In this document: piece after piece, positions 53,410 to 62,127 of the stretch
Position numbering within the stretch: the first letter of the stretch is position 1
How the letters are laid out: each line of letters begins with the position of its first letter
From: Bacteroidia bacterium
GTDB lineage: Bacteria > Bacteroidota > Bacteroidia > J057
Direction: 5' to 3'
Length of the DNA: 64,000 nt
NCBI GenBank assembly: GCA_041391665.1
Contig: JAWKNO010000001.1
Location: forward strand, 1,488,001 to 1,552,000
Made by a program: the position numbers and the translations under genes
The notes under the pieces: model-generated
What the model saw: the letters and a program-made list of their open reading frames with translations, nothing else
Told to the model about the DNA's origin: nothing
Database searches by the model: none

Positions 53410-53928
53410 TTATTTCAGCAATTTATCTACCGCAGCCAATGCTTTTTCATACTGAGGCTCCTGGGCAATTTCAGGAACAAGCTCAGAATAGCGAATGGTA
53501 TTGGCTTTGTCGACAACAAATACCGCACGTGCAGAAAGACCTTTCATCGGACCTGAAAGAATTTCTGTATTGTACTCGTTGATAAAGTCTTTGTAACGAA
53601 AGTCGGAACCTGTCACAATATTGGATATACCTTCTGCGCCACAAAATCTTTTAAAGGCATAGGGAAGGTCCTGAGAAACCACAATGCCTACTACTCCTGC
53701 TCCTCTTTTGCCCAGTTCCTCATTAAATTTGCGTGTTTCCATCTGGCATATACCGGTATCGATACTGGGTACGGCAATCAGGACTTTGACTTTTCCTTCA
53801 AAATCGTCAAAAAGACTTGCTTCGCTCATATCCTCCTTTACAAAAGTAAAGTCAGAAGCTTTTTCGCCTGCTTCAGGAATATCGTCTTTAATGGAATAGG
53901 GTTTTCCTTTGAGTGTTACCGATGACAT
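53410..53928 (-). CDS. tpx: Thiol peroxidase, atypical 2-Cys peroxiredoxin
   Basis: 172-aa peroxiredoxin. Peroxidatic Cys61 lies in PSIDTGICQMETRKF and resolving Cys96 in RFCGAEGI, the spacing of Tpx. Reduces hydrogen peroxide and organic hydroperoxides with thioredoxin in the cytosol (or periplasm in some species). No signal peptide. Alone on the minus strand, 148 bp before batA and 170 bp from the sigma factor; no promoter of the usual form was found. Confidence 0.95.
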   Translation of the reverse strand: MSSVTLKGKPYSIKDDIPEAGEKASDFTFVKEDMSEASLFDDFEGKVKVLIAVPSIDTGICQMETRKFNEELGKRGAGVVGIVVSQDLPYAFKRFCGAEGISNIVTGSDFRYKDFINEYNTEILSGPMKGLSARAVFVVDKANTIRYSELVPEIAQEPQYEKALAAVDKLLK

Positions 53929-54098
53929 AGATTGAGAATTTGATTGATTTTGGTCTGCGAAGTTAAGGAATAAAAATGAATTCTCAGATCAAACCATCAA
54001 AGCGATTTTTGGTTTCAACCCTCAGATAAAAAAGTCATCTTTACAGAAAGGCTGTAATTTTTTGTCTGACATTACGACTTATTTACCTGACCATTGCG

Positions 54099-54635
54099 AT
54101 GGATATAAAGTCAAATAAAGAACAAACATTTGTAAATCTGGTGCAAGAACATCAGGGGATCATCCATAAGGTCTGTCGGGTATATGGCAGCCGGGAGGAA
54201 GATCACCGGGACTTGTTTCAGGAGATTGTACTGCAATTGTGGCGGGCGTATGATTCGTATAAGGGCGATTCGCGGTTTACTACCTGGATGTATCGCGTCG
54301 CGCTGAATACGGCGATATCAGGATTTCGCAAACATACCCGTTCCCCACAACTTCAGATTCTCTCTGATAAAGAGCTGGAAATACCCGGCTGGGACATTGA
54401 CGCAGACCGCCAGGAGCAGATGAGGTTTCTTTATCAGGCGATCAACCAGTTGTCAGAGGTGGAAAAAGCCATTGTGATGCTTCATCTTGAAGACCATAGT
54501 TATGATGAAATCGCCGAAATCATTGGTATTACACGCAACCATGTTGGCGTTAAGTTGAATCGTATCAAACTCAAGCTCCGGCAACTTCTTGAACCACATC
54601 TGGCAGATAACCCGCAAACATTTGATGCCACTTAG
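54099..54635 (+). CDS. ECF-type RNA polymerase sigma factor
   Basis: 178-aa sigma factor. Region 2 is seen in REEDHRDLFQEIVLQLWRAY followed by the DNA-melting FTTWMYRVALNTAIS, region 4 in INQLSEVEKAIVMLHLEDHS and IAEIIGITRNHVGVKLNRIK. No region 3. Stands 17 nt before a membrane protein gene that may act as its anti-sigma factor. Confidence 0.92.
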   Translation: MDIKSNKEQTFVNLVQEHQGIIHKVCRVYGSREEDHRDLFQEIVLQLWRAYDSYKGDSRFTTWMYRVALNTAISGFRKHTRSPQLQILSDKELEIPGWDIDADRQEQMRFLYQAINQLSEVEKAIVMLHLEDHSYDEIAEIIGITRNHVGVKLNRIKLKLRQLLEPHLADNPQTFDAT

Positions 54636-54652
54636 CACCGTAGGTCAGACAC

Positions 54653-55276
54653 ATGAATCTTGAAGAACTAAAATATATCTGGCAGGAGCACGCTGATGAT
54701 GTTTCCGAAACCATGCAGGTAAATGCATCGGAAATTCACGCTATGCTTCACGCCAGAAGTAAATCAGCCCTCGATAAAATCAACCGCAACATGATGATTG
54801 ATCTGGGGGGCTTTGTACTGATTACGCTTGGAGGTATTGCATGGGCCCTATACTCCAATACGGTTTTCAATAATTTTGAAATCGGGGTGTTATGCCTGAT
54901 GGTGTTAGGATCTGTTCTCTTCTACTGGAACAAATTCCGCGCACTAAATCGGGTTTCCATCACTACCGGAAATCTTCGGTCTTCTCTGGAGGAGATTACG
55001 ACTACGCTTGATTTTTATGTCAAACTCTATTTTTACCTGGTTGTGTATGCCGTACCTGTATTGGGGGCTGGAGGTGTCTTTTATGGATTTTACAAGGGCA
55101 GTCAGGAAGAAGGCCGGACCCTGTCTGATGTTACGCCTGCGATCTGGGCTTTGCTGTTTGTCATAATGATACTGTATGCAGGATTTGCCGTCGTCGCCAG
55201 TCGCTGGTACGTGCGGAAAATGTTTGGTATTCATTGTCAGGAACTTAAAGATTGTCTAAAAGAACTGGAAGAATAA
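54653..55276 (+). CDS. Membrane protein, probable sigma-factor partner
   Basis: 207-aa protein with an acidic N-terminus of about 45 residues (LEELKYIWQEHADDVSE) and four hydrophobic segments (about 47-65, 75-92, 120-140 and 160-182). The N-terminal helix could bind the ECF sigma factor encoded 17 nt upstream, as in anti-sigma proteins, but no zinc-binding motif or ASD domain is seen. No family recognised. Confidence 0.65.
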   Translation: MNLEELKYIWQEHADDVSETMQVNASEIHAMLHARSKSALDKINRNMMIDLGGFVLITLGGIAWALYSNTVFNNFEIGVLCLMVLGSVLFYWNKFRALNRVSITTGNLRSSLEEITTTLDFYVKLYFYLVVYAVPVLGAGGVFYGFYKGSQEEGRTLSDVTPAIWALLFVIMILYAGFAVVASRWYVRKMFGIHCQELKDCLKELEE

Positions 55277-55312
55277 TTACAACAGACCGTTTCTGTATAT
55301 CGTTTTTCCCTT

Positions 55313-57730
55313 ATGTCAGCTTTTTTCAGACCCACACTCCGCAGAATCCTGTTTTTCAGCGGTTTCCTTTTTGTGCATGCTCTTTCTGCCCAAACTGAAA
55401 TCAGGGGCAGAGTTGTGGACAGCCTCTCCCACGAACCGCTGGCATTCGCCAATATATTATTTGATGTAGAACATAAGCTGGGCGTAACGGCTGATATTCA
55501 GGGAAATTTCCTGATTCGTACCAGTCAGCCTGTTTCTCAACTTCGAATCAGTTATCTGGGCTATAAAACAAAAATAACAGCCCCTGTCTTTGACGGGCTA
55601 ATGGAGATCCCGCTAATGCCTTCAACCCTTCAACTACAGGAAGTGCTGATTTTGGGCGACAAAAATCCAACGGAAAAACTGATTCGCAGGGTGATTGAAA
55701 ACAAAAAGAATAACAACCCCGAACGCCTGCCTTCTTTCTCCTACAAATCCTACAACAAGATCAATTACGACCTGTTTACCTTCGGAACGGGAAAACAGGA
55801 TACCAGTCTGGCCAAATTAGACCGGCTGGCCGATAAGATGGGGCTGCTTATCATGGAGTCTGTTACGGAACGGAAATTTATCTTTCCCGACAAGGACGAG
55901 GAGGTGATAACGGCAACGAAAGTATCCGGATTTAAAAATCCGTTGTTTGCATCGCTCGCTACTGACATTCAGCCTTTTTCCTTTTATCAGGAAATTATTC
56001 CTATCCTTGACCGGTCTTTTGTAAATCCAATCGCAGACGGAAGCCTCAACCGGTACGATTTTTCTATTCAGGATACCATTTACGGAGAAGAAGATACGGT
56101 GTATATCGTGGCGTTTTCGCCCCAAAAAGGGAAAAAATTTGATGCGCTCACGGGCCATTTATATATCAATACCTATCAATACGCAGTTCAGAATGTCATT
56201 GCCAGGCCCGCAGAACCAGGGCTGATGGATATTGTAATTGAGCAGCTTTATAGCCGTATTGACGGAAAAAAATGGTTTCCCGAACAACTAAATTTTGAAC
56301 TGATTATCCGCAATTACCCGCAAAAGAATGTGGGAATGAAAGCCAGTGGACAAAGCTATATACGCGATATCCAGCTAAACCCTTCGATTGATAAGAAGGA
56401 TTTTGGGCTGGAAAATGTGCGTATGGAAAAAAATGCCGGACAAAAAGATTTGCGGTATTGGACCGGACAACGCATCGATTCTCTCACTGAGAGGGAAAAT
56501 CGCACCTATACTTTTATGGATAGTATAGGCCAGAAAAATAATTTTGACGGAATCCTCAATCAGGCTGAAAAATTGTCCCGTGGGAGACTGGGTTGGAAGT
56601 TTTTGGAGGTGGATATCAATAAGCTGTTTGTTTTCAATGAGTATGAGGGAAATCGTCCCGGACTGGGACTTTATACAGGAAAAGGCCTCTCCGAATGGTT
56701 TTCCATCGGTGGGTATTTCGGTTATGGATTTCGGGATAAAGCCTGGAAATACGGGGCCGATCTCACTTTGAATTTTTTTCCCCGACACGATGTGCAAATA
56801 TATACTGCCTGGTGGCACGATGTGATGGAGCCGGGGCAGTCGCGTCTTGATACGGAAAGAGGCCTTACCAATGTGCGTTCATTTATGACTTCGCGGATGG
56901 ATCGTACGGACTGGAAACAGGCGGAGCTGAGTTTCCGGGGTTTTCGCTACGGAAAAATTTCTCTGGGCGGAGTTGCCTATAGTCGTTCTCCCGGTTATGA
57001 TTATTTCTTTATGCGGGATAATGGTACGGAATGGTCAGGAGATTATCAGGTAGCCGAAGCTTTTCTTCGGTTTCGGTATGCTTATAAGGAGCGGATTGTC
57101 GAATCCTTTGGGCAGAAAATATCAATGGGGAGCAAATACCCGGTTTTTTCGGCGATTGTGGTTCAGGGATTGGATGAAATTGCAGGAGGAGAAATTCCCT
57201 ATTCGAAAGTAGAGGCCGGGATTTCACATTCATTCAAAACCAAAAAGTGGGGCGATACACATATACAGGTACGGGGAGGGTTGGCAAATGGCGAAATTCC
57301 TGCGCCTTTATTATTTCATGGGCCGGGCAGCAAAAGCAAAAGTGTATGGGTGTATCTGGACAATTATTTTCAGACGATGGGGCTTTATGAGTTTCTCTCT
57401 GACCGCTATGCCCATGTTTTTATCCGGCAGGACTTTGGTTCATTATTATTTCAAACACAAAAATTCAAACCCCGGATATCGCTTGTGCAGGGAATTGGTT
57501 ATGGGAATCTGGCCAATCCTGCGCAACATCAGGGATTTGAATTTAAGACCATGGAGAAGGGCTATTACGAAAGCGGCCTGCTTGTCAACCAGATTTTCAG
57601 GATAAACTATCTCAATATCGCTTATCTGGGTTTCGGCGGCGGTGTTTTTTATCGTTATGGCGCCTATCAGTTGCCCGATATGAAACAAAACCTTGCGCTG
57701 AAAGTTTCGCTTACGTTTTCCACAAGATAA
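55313..57730 (+). CDS. DUF5686 outer-membrane protein with carboxypeptidase-like regulatory domain
   Basis: 805-aa exported protein with signal peptide (FLFVHALSAQ). Residues 28-105 form a carboxypeptidase-D-type regulatory Ig domain (EIRGRVVDSLSHEPLAFANIL), followed by the DUF5686 region and a C-terminal beta-barrel whose last strand is KQNLALKVSLTF. The architecture mirrors SusC-like proteins without a plug domain. Function unknown; likely an outer-membrane pore or assembly factor. 36 nt after the membrane protein gene, so it may belong to the ECF regulon. Converges on blaR1. Confidence 0.85.
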   Translation: MSAFFRPTLRRILFFSGFLFVHALSAQTEIRGRVVDSLSHEPLAFANILFDVEHKLGVTADIQGNFLIRTSQPVSQLRISYLGYKTKITAPVFDGLMEIPLMPSTLQLQEVLILGDKNPTEKLIRRVIENKKNNNPERLPSFSYKSYNKINYDLFTFGTGKQDTSLAKLDRLADKMGLLIMESVTERKFIFPDKDEEVITATKVSGFKNPLFASLATDIQPFSFYQEIIPILDRSFVNPIADGSLNRYDFSIQDTIYGEEDTVYIVAFSPQKGKKFDALTGHLYINTYQYAVQNVIARPAEPGLMDIVIEQLYSRIDGKKWFPEQLNFELIIRNYPQKNVGMKASGQSYIRDIQLNPSIDKKDFGLENVRMEKNAGQKDLRYWTGQRIDSLTERENRTYTFMDSIGQKNNFDGILNQAEKLSRGRLGWKFLEVDINKLFVFNEYEGNRPGLGLYTGKGLSEWFSIGGYFGYGFRDKAWKYGADLTLNFFPRHDVQIYTAWWHDVMEPGQSRLDTERGLTNVRSFMTSRMDRTDWKQAELSFRGFRYGKISLGGVAYSRSPGYDYFFMRDNGTEWSGDYQVAEAFLRFRYAYKERIVESFGQKISMGSKYPVFSAIVVQGLDEIAGGEIPYSKVEAGISHSFKTKKWGDTHIQVRGGLANGEIPAPLLFHGPGSKSKSVWVYLDNYFQTMGLYEFLSDRYAHVFIRQDFGSLLFQTQKFKPRISLVQGIGYGNLANPAQHQGFEFKTMEKGYYESGLLVNQIFRINYLNIAYLGFGGGVFYRYGAYQLPDMKQNLALKVSLTFSTR

Positions 57731-57741
57731 GACCAGCGGAC

Positions 57742-59658
57742 TTATTTTTTCTCCTTTTTGGTTTCAATTAAAATCACACCGTTAGCTCCCGCTTCGCCAT
57801 ATTTTTTTGTGGCCTTTTTGCCTTTCAATACAAAAACACTCTCTATCATATCCGGATCAAGGGTTTTGATCATAGAGTCATCCTCTTGCTTTTTTCCATT
57901 CAAAATGAAAAGGGGCGGGGTATCAGTTTCAGGCCTGATCTGTATGATTGAATTTCCGTCGATCGCATCTACTGCGGGTACATCAGGTATGGGGGGAACT
58001 GCCGGAGTTGCAGGAACTGCCGGAGCCGCCGGAGTTGCAGGAACCACGGGAGTTGCAGGCGTGATTGAAACAGCAGCCGGAGCCCCCGGTGCGGCAGAGT
58101 GGATGGTAACAGCAGCCGGAGCCCCCGGTGATGAGGCCGTTGCCGGAGCGGCTGTAATCGTTGCGGTTCCGTTAACGACTGGTGGAGTGGGCGGAGTGGG
58201 AATTGCAGGTTGTGTTCCTGCTCCACTGCCGACCCAGATATTGAGGGCACTGCCTTTTCCATTTTCGTAGGTTCGGGTAATTTCTACACGCATATTAGTG
58301 CCCGATCCGCTGAAGTTGCCGGAGTTTCCATCAGGAAATTTGATCCTGCCCACAACTTTTGAGAGTTTGCCGCTGGTGGTATACTCTTCCTCATTGATGA
58401 TCAGGTCAATGTCTTTGGTTTTGAGATCAGCTTTCAGCGCTGCGAGATCTTCGCGTGTCATACCTGAATGAATCACAACCCGAAACTCTTCCTTGATCGT
58501 TGCAGGGATGACAGGTTGGGACATAGTAGCTGCTGGCGATTCAGGTTCTACGGAAGCAATCAGAGAGGGCGTAGGTGTAAAAGGTTGTATGAATGGAAGC
58601 TCGGGTATAGCTGCCGTAAGGGGCTGAGGCTGGGGAGGTGTATGAAATGCGAAAGTGACAAAACCTGTGAGCAAAATCACCAGACTTAGCAGGTTTTTTC
58701 CCGTTTTGGTTGTGGGTTGAGTGATGCCAAACAGGCGTTGAATCCGCGCTGTGAAATGGCCGTTTTTTTCAGTTGCTGACATAATTAACTGTGGTTTGGG
58801 TGATAAATAAAAGGAATAAGCCTGCGTAAGCGCTTCGGCATAGATGTGCACGTCTCTGCCTGTAGCCAATACGCGATCATCACAGCATTCTTCGCGTAAG
58901 TCGCGGATTCGGCCGGAAATCCACCACATTGCCGGATGATAAAAAAGAACGGTTTCTATAAAAGATTGAAATAAGTTTACCAGAAAATCTGCCCGCCGGA
59001 TGTGGGCCAGTTCGTGCATAAGCAGGGCTTCTACATGGTCGGGCGACATGCCGCTCAGCATACCTGCGGGGATAAGGATCAATGGCCGAAAATGCCAGAG
59101 GGTAACAGGGCCTTCGGTCAGCTGGGAAACCAGCAACCGCACGCTGCGGTTGATTCCGGCCTCTTTGGCAAGCACCTGCAGTCTGGCACTCCATTCTTTT
59201 GGAGGGGCAAATGTCTGCTTTGTACTCAGCCTGACCAACCCCGAATATCCTACTGCCAGCCGACCGGCAAAAAAAAGTGCGCCGATAAACCAAATCGCTA
59301 CAACCAGCGGGGTGTACTGCCGCCAGGTCTGGCCAATGGCGGATAGTATTTGCCTGAAAACAGGCTCATGGTTTTGTGGGTTTGTGGTTTGCGCCTCATA
59401 TCCTGAGTGTGTGCCAAAGGTGATTTCCACCGATGAAGACTGCTCCAGATATTCCCCAACAAAGACATAACCTATGCTGAAGAATAATACCAGACCGGTG
59501 AGAACCGAAATATGATATCTGATAAGCGGTGTGCTTTGTTTGAATAAATTCAGGAGGATATAAAGCACAACGGCAGCTGCCAGCCCCAGCCAAAGGCTGT
59601 GGAGGATCGCCCATCCAAGGCTGTGAACTACTTGTGTAAAAATATTTGCATTCATCAT
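57742..59658 (-). CDS. blaR1: BlaR1-like M56 metalloprotease with C-terminal plug-like domain
   Basis: 638-aa sensor protease from the start at 59658, which overlaps the blaI stop by 4 bp (ATGA). Three N-terminal helices, then the cytosolic zinc protease motif HELAH (215-219) with downstream EECCDD, then a fourth helix near 335-355. The exported part has an Ala/Pro/Val low-complexity stretch and ends in about 60 residues that resemble a TonB/SusC plug (PLFILNGKKQ, MIESVFVLKGKKATKKYG, GANGVILIETK). No penicillin-binding domain is present, so the signal is not a classical beta-lactam acylation. Confidence 0.85.
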   Translation of the reverse strand: MMNANIFTQVVHSLGWAILHSLWLGLAAAVVLYILLNLFKQSTPLIRYHISVLTGLVLFFSIGYVFVGEYLEQSSSVEITFGTHSGYEAQTTNPQNHEPVFRQILSAIGQTWRQYTPLVVAIWFIGALFFAGRLAVGYSGLVRLSTKQTFAPPKEWSARLQVLAKEAGINRSVRLLVSQLTEGPVTLWHFRPLILIPAGMLSGMSPDHVEALLMHELAHIRRADFLVNLFQSFIETVLFYHPAMWWISGRIRDLREECCDDRVLATGRDVHIYAEALTQAYSFYLSPKPQLIMSATEKNGHFTARIQRLFGITQPTTKTGKNLLSLVILLTGFVTFAFHTPPQPQPLTAAIPELPFIQPFTPTPSLIASVEPESPAATMSQPVIPATIKEEFRVVIHSGMTREDLAALKADLKTKDIDLIINEEEYTTSGKLSKVVGRIKFPDGNSGNFSGSGTNMRVEITRTYENGKGSALNIWVGSGAGTQPAIPTPPTPPVVNGTATITAAPATASSPGAPAAVTIHSAAPGAPAAVSITPATPVVPATPAAPAVPATPAVPPIPDVPAVDAIDGNSIIQIRPETDTPPLFILNGKKQEDDSMIKTLDPDMIESVFVLKGKKATKKYGEAGANGVILIETKKEKK

Positions 59659-60029
59659 GATGGGTCTCCTTTCTTTTGTTCTTCCAGCCATTTCTCCAAC
59701 TCAGCCAATTCTGCCGATGAAGGGCGCGATTGCCCTAAAGCATGAATCGCCAGGTCCATGGCGGAGCCCTTAAACACTGCGTCAACCAACTGGCCAAAAA
59801 GGTTTTTCTTAACCTGAGATTCCCGTATGAGCGCTTTATATTCATGCACTTTTCCGCTGGAAACACGCACGACCATTTCCTTTTCAGTCATTCGCTGTAT
59901 TTGTTTCAGTGTAGTGGTATAGCCTACCTCTTTGGTCTCACACAATTTTTCATGCACAAACCGTACTGTGGCAGGCTCATGCTCCCATAGGATCTGTAGT
60001 ATTTCAAGTTCGCCGGGTGATGGAGTCAT
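59655..60029 (-). CDS. blaI: BlaI/MecI/CopY-family repressor
   Basis: 124-aa repressor with a winged helix (LEILQILWEHEPATVRFV, YTTTLKQIQRMTEKEMVV) and a C-terminal dimerization tail. Binds palindromic operators and is cleaved after signalling by BlaR1. It is first of a two-gene operon with blaR1. Two 16-bp palindromes overlap the promoter 425-470 nt upstream, giving autoregulation. The unusually long leader contains a heptanucleotide repeat array. Confidence 0.92.
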   Translation of the reverse strand: MTPSPGELEILQILWEHEPATVRFVHEKLCETKEVGYTTTLKQIQRMTEKEMVVRVSSGKVHEYKALIRESQVKKNLFGQLVDAVFKGSAMDLAIHALGQSRPSSAELAELEKWLEEQKKGDPS

Positions 60030-60040
60030 TTTAATTGTTA

Positions 60041-60363
60041 TTGGCTGTTGGGTGTTGGCTGTTGGGTATTGGCTGTTGGGTATTGGCTGTTGGGTTTTGG
60101 CTGTTGGGTTTTGGCTGTTGGTTTTGGCTGTTGGTTGTTGGCTGTTGGGTGTTGGGTGTTGGCTGTTGGTTATTGGCTGTTGGGTTTTGGCTGTTGGGTT
60201 TTGGCTGTTGGGTATTGGCTGTTGGGTATTGGCTGTTGGGTTTTGGCTGTTGGGTTTTGGCTGTTGGTTTTGGCTGTTGGTTGTTGGCTGTTGGGTGTTG
60301 GGTGTTGGCTGTTGGGTATTGGCTGTTGGGTATTGGCTGTTGGGTATTGGCTGTTGGGTATTG
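60041..60363. repeat. Heptanucleotide tandem array 1 (TTGGCTG/TTGGGTA), 46 units
   Basis: A tandem array of 7-mers, alternating TTGGCTG with TTGGGTA, TTGGGTT, TTGGGTG or TTGGTTG. Forty-six units run without interruption, two of them shortened to six bases. A distinctive block (starting TTGGTTGTTGG at 60131 and again at 60277) shows a higher-order repeat of 146 bp, i.e. 21 units. Both strands lack stop codons in most frames, which creates spurious open reading frames. It lies wholly in the blaI leader. Confidence 0.95.
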
Positions 60364-60433
60364 GCTAATAGCTAAAGGCTAAAGGCTAATAGCTAAAGGC
60401 TAAAGGCTAATAGCTAATAGCTAAAGGCTAATA
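60364..60433. repeat. Heptanucleotide tandem array 2 (GCTAATA/GCTAAAG), 10 units
   Basis: Ten perfect 7-mers in the order A B B A B B A A B A, where A is GCTAATA and B is GCTAAAG. It directly continues array 1 in the same 7-bp register, with TTGGCTA as the junction. It ends about 7 nt downstream of the predicted transcription start of blaI. Confidence 0.95.
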
Positions 60434-60445
60434 GAAGTTATGATT

Positions 60446-60476
60446 CAAAGATATACGACATTTGTCGTAATTCAAA
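60446..60476 (-). promoter_or_regulatory. Promoter of the blaI-blaR1 operon
   Basis: On the minus strand TTTG (60476-60473), 19 nt, TATCTTTG (60453-60446), a full match to TTTG/TAnnTTTG. The proximal operator fills the spacer. Transcription is predicted to begin near 60440, giving a leader of about 410 nt before blaI. Confidence 0.65.
60454..60469. promoter_or_regulatory. BlaI operator, proximal copy
   Basis: 16-bp dyad TACGACATTTGTCGTA with perfect 7-bp arms and a 2-nt centre. It fits exactly between the -33 and -7 boxes, so binding should block RNA polymerase. The core ACA/TGT matches the general BlaI/MecI/CopY box. Confidence 0.75.
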
Positions 60477-60482
60477 ATGGTC

Positions 60483-60498
60483 TACGACATTTGTCGTA
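60483..60498. promoter_or_regulatory. BlaI operator, distal copy
   Basis: A second, identical 16-bp palindrome 29 bp upstream of the first (centre to centre), just outside the -33 box. This spacing would allow two dimers to bind nearly the same face of the helix. Confidence 0.72.
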
Positions 60499-60699
60499 AA
60501 AAGTTTTTTGATATGTATCTTAAAACAAAATAGCTATTACAAATAGGTGTAGAAAAAGATAACCATCTGCCGGGCAGACAGGCGGACGAATGAAAGACAA
60601 ATAACCTTAGGCACCCCGATTTGTGGTCATTCGTGTCGAAGATCTGTATCGGAAATTCGTGGCCTTTCAACAAAGGGCTAGGAAAAAATAACCCCTGAT

Positions 60700-62109
60700 T
60701 TAGAAAATGATTTCAACCGGAAAGCCTTTTGTTTTCTGTAAAAATTCCTCCTGGTGAGTAGGGGATGAGAGTCCAACGTATGCAGACCAGCTCCCGTCGG
60801 AATGGCAAACCGCTTTGCATTTGGTTACATGGCTGATTTTCCGGATGGTGGTTTCAATTTCATCCCGGGTGAGCTGATAGATTGCGGCTTCTTCTGTGAT
60901 GCTTAGGGGCATCTGATCGACAATCCGTATTCCCTGGGGAATCATTGCCGGATCAGGCATAGCCTTTACCAGAAAGTCATATACTGCTTTAGGGGAAATC
61001 TGTATATTCTTTTTCGGTTGGATAAAAGCTACAGGAACCCATCCGAGTTGGTTGTCGGGAGAAGGAATTACCACAACTGCTTCTACATGCGGGTGGCTGG
61101 CAGTGATTTTTTCTACTTTGTCCAGATCTACCAGGCTTTCCCCGGTCTGAATCTCTCTGAGAAATGGTAGTTCCTGCCAAAGCGGCCCTTCCATGTGCGT
61201 GTTGGGAAAAGGTTTGCCATCTAACGTAAATCCAATACCCAACTGGTCGATCATCTCCGGTCCGGAGACTTCGCCCAAAACAATTTCCCTGCCTGATAAC
61301 CAGGGCATAATGTTGCCGCCAACCAGCCCCATACCATGACTGATGGGATATGAAGACCATATAGCGGTAGTTTGATCACCCGTAGGCTCCGCTAACAGCT
61401 TTTGCGCTGAAAGGAGGAGTTTTTCGTGAGAAAAAGGCCTGATTTCCGGTTCGTGGTGTGTACCAGACGAATGAAGCAATACAGCAATATCCTGGCTTTG
61501 CGGCGGGGCAGAAAGTAACGAATCTTCCGAAAATTTGGCCCTTGTGCGGTTAAAGTCGCCGATTTCCTGTCCTGAAATTTTTTCGGCTTTTCCTTTTTTT
61601 CTCAGAGTAAACCGCATACTGGCCTTTTGCAGCGTGCTGAGGTAATCGACGAGATCAATTTGCAGAATGGTTTTTACAAAGGACAAATGCGGTCGGATAA
61701 GTTCAATCTTGTCCCAAAGATTTGATTCTGCAAAAGGAGCAGTCGTCACCAGAATACGCGCTTCAGATTGTTCGAGCAGATCGCCAATCTGGTAGGCTTC
61801 CAGCCCGGGGTGAATAGGGAAAACAGTGGCAATAGAAGCTGCTCCCCAGAAAACAAAACAAGATTCTGCAATATTGGGTAGCAGAAAGGCAATGGTATCT
61901 GTTTTTTTTATACCCAGCGCATGAAACATATTGGCTGTCTGGTTGACTTCCTGAAGCACTTCTGCAAAAGACCATTGTTTCGGTTGGCGATATTTTTCAG
62001 GAGGAAAAAATGCAGATAGGCCGGTCTCTTCCCCTTTTTGTTGAGAAGCAAGGGAAAGCAGATCATAAAGGGTGTCGGGGCGATTGGACTGGGAAAATGA
62101 TGTCGTCAT
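60700..62109 (-). CDS. Degenerate AMP-binding (ANL) acyl-CoA-synthetase-like protein
   Basis: 469-aa protein from the start at 62109 (MTTSFSQSNRPDTL); the longer frame to 62148 runs into the inverted repeat of the neighbouring IS. The N-terminal ANL half is recognisable (NMFHALGIKKTDTIAFLLPN, FWGAASIATVFPIHPGLE). The P-loop reads LLHSSGTHHEPEI instead of TSGTTGxPKG, and the YGxTE, YxxGD and GRxKD motifs are missing because the middle is shortened by about 150 residues. The C-terminal catalytic Lys region reads MPLSITEEAAIYQL, without Lys. It is probably catalytically dead or altered; the frame itself is open. Confidence 0.75.
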   Translation of the reverse strand: MTTSFSQSNRPDTLYDLLSLASQQKGEETGLSAFFPPEKYRQPKQWSFAEVLQEVNQTANMFHALGIKKTDTIAFLLPNIAESCFVFWGAASIATVFPIHPGLEAYQIGDLLEQSEARILVTTAPFAESNLWDKIELIRPHLSFVKTILQIDLVDYLSTLQKASMRFTLRKKGKAEKISGQEIGDFNRTRAKFSEDSLLSAPPQSQDIAVLLHSSGTHHEPEIRPFSHEKLLLSAQKLLAEPTGDQTTAIWSSYPISHGMGLVGGNIMPWLSGREIVLGEVSGPEMIDQLGIGFTLDGKPFPNTHMEGPLWQELPFLREIQTGESLVDLDKVEKITASHPHVEAVVVIPSPDNQLGWVPVAFIQPKKNIQISPKAVYDFLVKAMPDPAMIPQGIRIVDQMPLSITEEAAIYQLTRDEIETTIRKISHVTKCKAVCHSDGSWSAYVGLSSPTHQEEFLQKTKGFPVEIIF

Positions 62110-62127
62110 ATAAGCAGAATAGGAGAC

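Noticed and set aside
60035..60382. Three long overlapping plus-strand open frames encoding repetitive Gly-Cys-Trp-Leu proteins
   Set aside because: They are by-products of stop-free heptanucleotide repeats; there is no start context, no known family, and the region is leader of the minus-strand blaI gene.
60499..60699. Sequence with ATTCGTGTC...ATTCGTGGC and CTGCCGGGCAGACAGGC motifs
   Set aside because: Looks like the dispersed intergenic repeats I recall from Bacteroidota, but with only one copy in this window it cannot be supported as an element.
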